Positions 58,485-64,000 of a DNA stretch of 64,000 nt are shown piece after piece. The DNA is taken from assembly GCF_905475395.1 (NCBI RefSeq), contig NC_058339.1, forward strand, positions 8,130,001 to 8,194,000, written 5' to 3'. The position numbers and the translations under genes are program-made. A model generated the notes under the pieces. That model had not been told where the DNA came from. It did not search any database and saw nothing but the letters and a program-made list of their open reading frames with translations. The first letter of the stretch is position 1. Every line of letters begins with the position of its first letter. This stretch comes from Chrysoperla carnea. Taxonomy: Eukaryota > Arthropoda > Insecta > Neuroptera > Chrysopidae.

Positions 58485-58915
58485 TACTAGCTGATCCTCG
58501 CAAGTTCGTCTGCGCCTAGTCAAGCGAAAGGATAACTGCTACCTTTATAAATTACAGCCTCTGTATTATTCTGATATTTTATTGTAAAGTTTCATTAAAA
58601 TCCATTCCGTAGTTTTCTAAATCGTCCAGTGAAGGAAGGCAGGTAACTGTAAGAATCCTTATAAATTAAAGCCTATGTTTTATTCTGATGTATGAGCTAT
58701 ATTATTGTAAAGTTTCATTAAAATACATTCAGTAGTTTTTGAAATCGTCTAGCGAAGGAGGCGAGTAACTGCTAGTGACCTTTTAAATTGCAGTAGTATG
58801 TTTTATTCTGACGTATGGGCTGCATTATTGTGAAGTTTCTTTAAAATCCATTTAGTAGTTTTCGAAAAGATTCATGCAACGAAGCGGGAATTGACGAAGG
58901 TAACTGCTAAAACGT
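58485..58915 (+). repeat. Insect-type repeat with three successive tail units
   Basis: It opens with 'tactagctgatcctcgcaag' and 'ttcgtctgcgcctagtc', a head common on insect interspersed repeats. Then come three units of about 110-130 bp: 'ttattctgatgtatgagcta', 'aagtttcattaaaat', 'ccattcagtagttttcgaaa'. The same unit is in the tail at 14400-14600. No ORF is present. Confidence 0.55.
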
Positions 58916-58974
58916 GATGTTATATAGCCTATAGACTTCCTCGATAAATGAGCTACCCAAGACTAAAATAATTG

Positions 58975-59300
58975 TTCAATTCGATATATAGATATATCGA
59001 TATTGTTTAAGAAATATCTGTATAAAAGCGATGAAAGCGTCATATTACAGTGCAAATGGGCACTGCGAAAGATGACAAAGTTTAAAAAAAAGTGTACGAG
59101 CAAATTTTTAGGCCCTATCGTCGGTTAAGCAGACTAATAAAACAACTAAACAATTACATATGTGTCATTATTTTAAACAAAATTTTACGATATTGATATT
59201 GCACAATATCGATATTTATTAGACGATATTTTTTACATACCCGATATTCCTTTTTCGATATATCGAATATCGATGTATAGATAATTCGATAGTTTATCCT
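58975..59300. promoter_or_regulatory. Cluster of TATCGATA-like words upstream of tRNA-Thr 4
   Basis: Multiple ATCGATAT, CGATAT and ATATCGAA words occur at 58979-59005 and 59186-59290. They resemble the DRE (TATCGATA) bound by DREF/BEAF-type insect factors. The cluster ends about 75 bp upstream of the tRNA gene at 59374. It may also be part of an AT-rich repeat. The role is inference. Confidence 0.25.
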
Positions 59301-59373
59301 CATCCTTAAGTACAAATATTGTCGAACTGTTGCAAAGTGTTACTGAATCCTATTTATTAAAATTTTATACAAC

Positions 59374-59445
59374 GCCTCCTTAGCTCAGAGGCAGAGCACT
59401 GGTCTTGTAAACCAGGGGTCGTGAGTTCGATTCTCACAGGGGGCA
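59374..59445 (+). tRNA. tRNA-Thr (anticodon TGT), copy 4
   Basis: Identical to the other three copies over all 72 nt. Two short T runs follow (TTTT at 59452-59455, and TTTT from 59458), weak but usable pol III terminators. The 88-codon ATG frame downstream (59591-59857) has no recognised domain. Confidence 0.97.
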
Positions 59446-59590
59446 AAATCATTTTGCTTTTATAGGGGACATTATAGTATCAAACATTTTTTAATGAAAA
59501 TTAATTATTTTGATAATATTATTTTCGCGCTAGTTTGAATCTAATCTGATAAGATTTCTTATCACTTGTCACAATGAAATAAAAACAAAA

Positions 59591-59857
59591 ATGCATTTAA
59601 ACAGAACAAACCACTATACATGCACAAATATGAATTTGATCGCGTCCATGTGTAATGATTATGGCCAAGCATGTGCTGAAGGTCAAGATTATTGCGAAAC
59701 AATTGATTACATTTGGTTGGTATATACACGAATTTTTAAGCATGCATGTATGTTATCAGTATTCAAACATATATATAAATGGGTCTATTTTTATGATTTG
59801 AAGGTACCACCTACCCATCAAACACGCTGTGATGTTGTGTTTAGTAATAATACATGA
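59591..59857 (+). CDS. Unrecognised 88-codon ORF, doubtful
   Basis: This ATG-initiated frame of 88 codons has an N-terminal region with four cysteines (CTNMN...CNDYGQACAEGQDYC) and an aromatic-rich middle (IDYIWLVYTRIFKHACM). It contains no domain that I can name and no Kozak context of note. The plain AT composition and lack of neighbours make a chance frame quite possible. Confidence 0.15.
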   Translation: MHLNRTNHYTCTNMNLIASMCNDYGQACAEGQDYCETIDYIWLVYTRIFKHACMLSVFKHIYKWVYFYDLKVPPTHQTRCDVVFSNNT

Positions 59858-59974
59858 GCCATATTCATATCTATAAAGCTACCATGGCAAAATTTTGTTA
59901 CACGTTTCTGATATTTAATTATTTCTTATATTTTTTTTGAATAATGAAAACATTTCTATGAATTCTCGAATTAA

Positions 59975-60628
59975 GGATGTATGAACATAGTAGTGGGGGC
60001 ACAAATTTAAAAATAGATATTTTCAATTTTGATGATAAATTTATATTATTACTTGACGATATAAGACGAAAAGTAAGAATAAAATTTTTCGATATCTGGC
60101 TTAATTTTCAAAATATCGAAAATTGAAAATTTTGTTTAATTATTTAGCTTTCGATATTTCGAAAACCAAGACATATATCGAAAAATTTTATTCTTATTTT
60201 TCGTCTACATTCATGAAGTTATAACAAAATTCATCATCAAAGTTGAAAATAAGATAAAAATAATTTCAACCCTTAATCTACCCTGCTCTTACATCCCTTA
60301 TATGGACGGTGACACTTAGTTTTTTTCTTTTCTAATTCATTACTAATATGTTTACTTTCTATTAAAAAGTTTTTTTTAAATTTGTTTTCATTCATTCCAA
60401 ATGAAAATTATCAAAAACTTCCAAAATATGTCGTTTTTTGAGATTCTTCCATAAGAGCCAATGTATTTTGCTCTTTTTTATTTTATATCGATTTTTAAAG
60501 ACTTTTTTCTAAAAAATTTGCACGGATACCTAAGCTGAAATTTTAACCACATATTCTTTAAGTAAAAGACTACCTACAAACAAATTTTGAGCCTTTAAAT
60601 CAAACATTGTTGTCATGCTCATACATCC
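59975..60628 (+). mobile_element. TTAA-flanked MITE, copy 3 (654 bp)
   Basis: TTAA lies on both sides (59971-59974 and 60629-60632). The left end is GGATGTATGAACATA (two changes) and the right end is CATGCTCATACATCC. The interior is nearly identical to copy 1, with a short duplication-like insertion near 60460-60485 ('gccaatgtattttgctcttt'). Confidence 0.88.
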
Positions 60629-60634
60629 TTAATG

Positions 60635-63600
60635 GTGCGACATTACTGATTCAAATAATAAGAACGTTGAAAATTACTTTTTTTTTTTGTTACTATAAGT
60701 ATAGTCAAGGACTGAGCCGCAATGAATTTTCTTCTAAACTTCAGCACTAGATTACCCTTGCGGTGACAGATACTTATTTAAAATCACTCTGTATAGGTGA
60801 CTTAACGTTTTGTATACAATAAAGTCTTGCATTTTAGGTTCAGTTTATTTGACTTAAATTTTTGCAATGATAAATGTTAGATCAATGTTGCAATAATTAG
60901 TTTGATAATAATTTTAATTTTAATCAGTTACATTTTATCTGCTTAATTTCCTTTGAATATTTAATTTATTTTTATCATTAATTAATTTATCACTTATCAA
61001 AAATAAAATTTCATCATTATTATAAAAATGCATAATACATAATATACGCATTATGGTTTTTTATGACTTTAAATCAAGGACATGAGTCCATATCAGTAAT
61101 GGAATATCCGTTTTAAGGATTCCGTAGTTAAAGGGAAATACCTACCTCAGTTAAATACTTCAATTATAGCTATTTATACTGTGGCTACTTAAATTCTGTA
61201 CTTTATGAATTAGATGTACTATTACTTTAAAAAAGACATACTTCTGATTTAGTAGTCAACCTAATATGTGGTTATTATCCACAATTTAATTAATCAGGAT
61301 ATTCAATATGACATAAAATTTCCTTGTACTTACTTTATGTGTACATAAATATTGAACAAAAACACATTGATCGATTGTAAAATATTTTCTTGCATATTCC
61401 CAACATTCATTACAAGCTGTATTGATTAAAAACGTATTCATTTCCTAGTTAATCTACATGTCGATTTTTAGTTTCAAGTTACACATTTTTTTGGATTAAG
61501 TTTCTAACCAGCAAACAAATCAGAGCGTGCGATAAGGAACATAGTTCCAAAAATAAGAGATTTATTCATTTAATGACCCGCATTTAATCGATTACTGATT
61601 CCCGTACAATTATTTATCATTGACTATAATCTTGAAATAAAAAAAGATAAATTAATTTATTTAATAATGTCACTAAAATTATATTAGCATAATCTTGTTA
61701 TCAAAATTTACATAATCCAGCATATAAAGTTTTTTTTTTGTTGAATTTTAACTTCATTAGTCATCATGCTAAATGACTAAATTGAAAGTTTAATTTGAAT
61801 GTCATCAATGCAAAGATGTAAGTCTTCAATGATTCATTCTTCTTTATATTGGTTTATATGAAAAGCTTATTTTCACGTGACTGATACAGATGTTCTTTCT
61901 TTTTAAAAGTTTCTATTAATCTTCTATTTGTTTGCTACAAATATTGCAATCAAATTTTCAACTTGATTTCAATCCTCTTTTTCACAAGGACCAGGGACAT
62001 CGAGGTCGCAAACTTGGCTAAATGTTAATTAACCATCCCTGATCAACATTCTAAATTTCTCATTATCTTCTGACCTTTTTCCACCTAACTTCACCTTTTC
62101 CTACCTGTCGACTGCAGTAATACTACTAAACTTATATTTGTATAAGTTATTTGTATAAGTTATTATATTCCGACCTCTAGTGGTAAAATTTGAAGGGCAG
62201 AAAAATCTACATATATGCATATCGATTGAGAATTTAACGCCCTACAACTTTGGGCTGAAGTATTTCCCCCTAAAATTCTTAGTTTTGGAATAAATTCGAA
62301 AAAACTGCGCGTAAACGCGGAAAATTTTATTTAAATATCAATTTTTACGAAAATTAAAAGAATGTGAACAGTCGAAATATACACAGATCGGTGGAAAATT
62401 TTATAATTTTTTCTCAACATTACTTATTTTTTTCTCTAAATTACATATTTTTCAAGTAAATTGCAAATAATTGGAAAAAACGTGAAAAATCATTTATTTT
62501 TCCGAAAGCGTCGCTATTTTTTTCTGCACATTTAAAATTTGTATACTACGGGTAAAAATTGGCAAAAAAAAGTGGTAAGTAACATGAAATTTCTTCTAAT
62601 TTAATGAGACTAAAATAACTCTATTAATAGATACAATCAGCGGCCGGACTACCTCAACAAGGAAGCGAAAAGAAGCCTGAGAGAGTGACCTATCTGTCAT
62701 GTTTCAGGCTATAAGACCTTGATTCATAAGACTAACAATTCTATACATTTTTATTTGTCTGTTTGTTTTCTATTGTAAAAAATGAATACCAATTGATATG
62801 CCAAACTCATTTAAATTATTTATGATAGTTTACCTTGAACAATATTTACATTATTTGAAATAATCACATATTTAAATAACACAACAAATATAATAAATAC
62901 ATGTATTTTTTGAGAAATTTCTATTTCAAATCAAACGTGCTTTTTGAAATGATTTTCACAAATGTCATTTTTATATTATTAGATTAATTGTTCTAGTCAA
63001 TATAATTGTAATCATATTTTTACAATAATAACAAACTTTCCATTAATCATTTTTGATTTTTGATACATCAAACATGCTTTATTGCACTATTAATATTTCA
63101 AGATAAGGTATGATCGATTATCCTTTGTTGATCCTGGTCATGATAATTTGTTGATAATACGAGTACCTACTGTCATCGAACTTTCTGACATGTGTTGGAT
63201 CTTGTATTATACTGGTAGTTACAAGTGAAGTTAACATAAGCGTCTTTAAAACAAAAATTGATTTATGTAGTCCACAATTAAACCTTGATTACCCAGACTC
63301 AAAGAAAACGAGAAAATTAACGTATATTGTAGTAAGACTGCAGTTACCAAATACAATTTTTGATACGTCTATGTTTTCGTTTAACTTGGGTGTCATTGTC
63401 GAAACAGTTTAATATATTCATAGCCATCTAAAATGTTCATAAGTGAACGAAGTTGATAAATACAAGAACTACTACATCAACAGTGCCATTTGTTGGATCA
63501 TAAGCGAACGAATTCGGTAAGTTTAAGTGTCCTCTTACACATAGACGTATCCACGAGAAAATTTATGGCTGTATCCAGTTTCTAAACATACGTTTTTTTA

Positions 63601-64000
63601 CTGGAGCAGTGTAGAAAATAGATGCATACATGAAGCACGTTATTTTAAGCTGATTATATACAAACATAGATAAAATTTCATAATAAAGTCATAAAATATT
63701 CCATACTTACTTACATGTCTAATTTTATATTGAGTAACCTCTGTTCGATGACAATACCCAATTACCCAATCTATAAATAGTTCAAACATTTATAATATCA
63801 TAGATAAGCAAAGGCAGCGTATTCAAACAATAGAGAACTTTAAAAGGTATACAGCACTTTTGATAAATCTATACTATATAGTTAGAGTATTGTGATTGTA
63901 ACAGAAATAACTATAGTAGTATAATTTTAAAACAACTGAAACTAGTCGAAAACAGTATAAAACAGCTCTTTTTTACTACAAGCTTATATACTCTTACCAA
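60635..64000. other. No gene recognised
   Basis: AT-rich throughout, with short frames only. A duplicated 'ttatttgtataag' lies near 62139-62160 and a small GC-richer segment at 62638-62700. No RNA gene, TIR or tandem array was recognised. Confidence 0.5.

Overview
This looks like a gene-poor stretch of an AT-rich arthropod nuclear genome, most likely an insect. The reasons are a decayed mariner transposase, a tRNA-derived SINE, eukaryotic tRNA-Thr genes with internal A and B boxes, many short TIR (MITE-type) elements, satellite-like arrays of about 308 bp, and no ribosome-binding sites, operons or long ORFs. The insect order cannot be settled from the sequence alone.

I find no intact protein-coding gene. 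The longest open frames are about 60 to 113 codons. Many begin at TTG or GTG, and several fall inside repeats. Recognisable coding remnants are a mariner transposase C-terminal half with two in-frame stops (33.2-33.7 kb), a LINE-like reverse-transcriptase C-terminal fragment (34.6-34.8 kb, minus), a decayed ORF with a GQGFQKC motif (48.0-48.4 kb, minus) whose tail recurs near 0.8 kb, and a small unexplained 53-codon ORF at 6.7-6.9 kb. The solid functional genes are four identical tRNA-Thr(TGT) genes at 10.2, 19.1 (minus), 49.2 and 59.4 kb, spread over 49 kb with unrelated flanks.

Layout. 0-8.3 kb: fragments of dispersed repeats, chiefly family A (about 330 bp, carrying a GACA microsatellite), then a somewhat less AT-rich stretch at 6.7-8.1 kb. 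8.3-10.3 kb: a TTAA-flanked MITE, a CpG-dense patch and the first tRNA. 11.6-21.3 kb: two copies of an ATAGGGTATT-ended element, three copies of family B, insect-type repeat tails, the second tRNA and a two-unit satellite array. 21.9-22.2 kb: a 69-bp perfect-arm palindrome and a TA microsatellite. 23-30 kb: more family A, and a second satellite-like array interrupted by a 68-bp poly(A) retro-insertion. 31.4 kb: a 79-nt hairpin. 33-35 kb: mariner and LINE remnants and a dimeric minisatellite. 37.8-38.7 kb: a three-unit satellite array. 43-45 kb: a TA-flanked MITE and the second TTAA-MITE. 48-52 kb: the decayed ORF, the third tRNA, a family B copy split by a nested palindromic element, and a SINE with a 15-bp target duplication. 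53-60.6 kb: two inverted-repeat elements, two more TA-MITEs, the fourth tRNA and the third TTAA-MITE. 60.6-64 kb: no feature recognised.

The window therefore reads as layered transposon insertions around dispersed tRNA genes. Two nested insertions (a palindromic element in family B, and a TA-MITE in family F) give relative ages. The most unusual items are the TTAA-flanked family with a large internal hairpin, the nested palindromic element with 26-bp perfect termini and a 6-bp target duplication, the 69-bp perfect palindrome, and the ATAGGG element flanked by 22-bp direct repeats. Family names such as 'A' and 'B' are labels made here. All repeat boundaries were read by eye and may be off by tens of bases where no TIR or target duplication fixes them.
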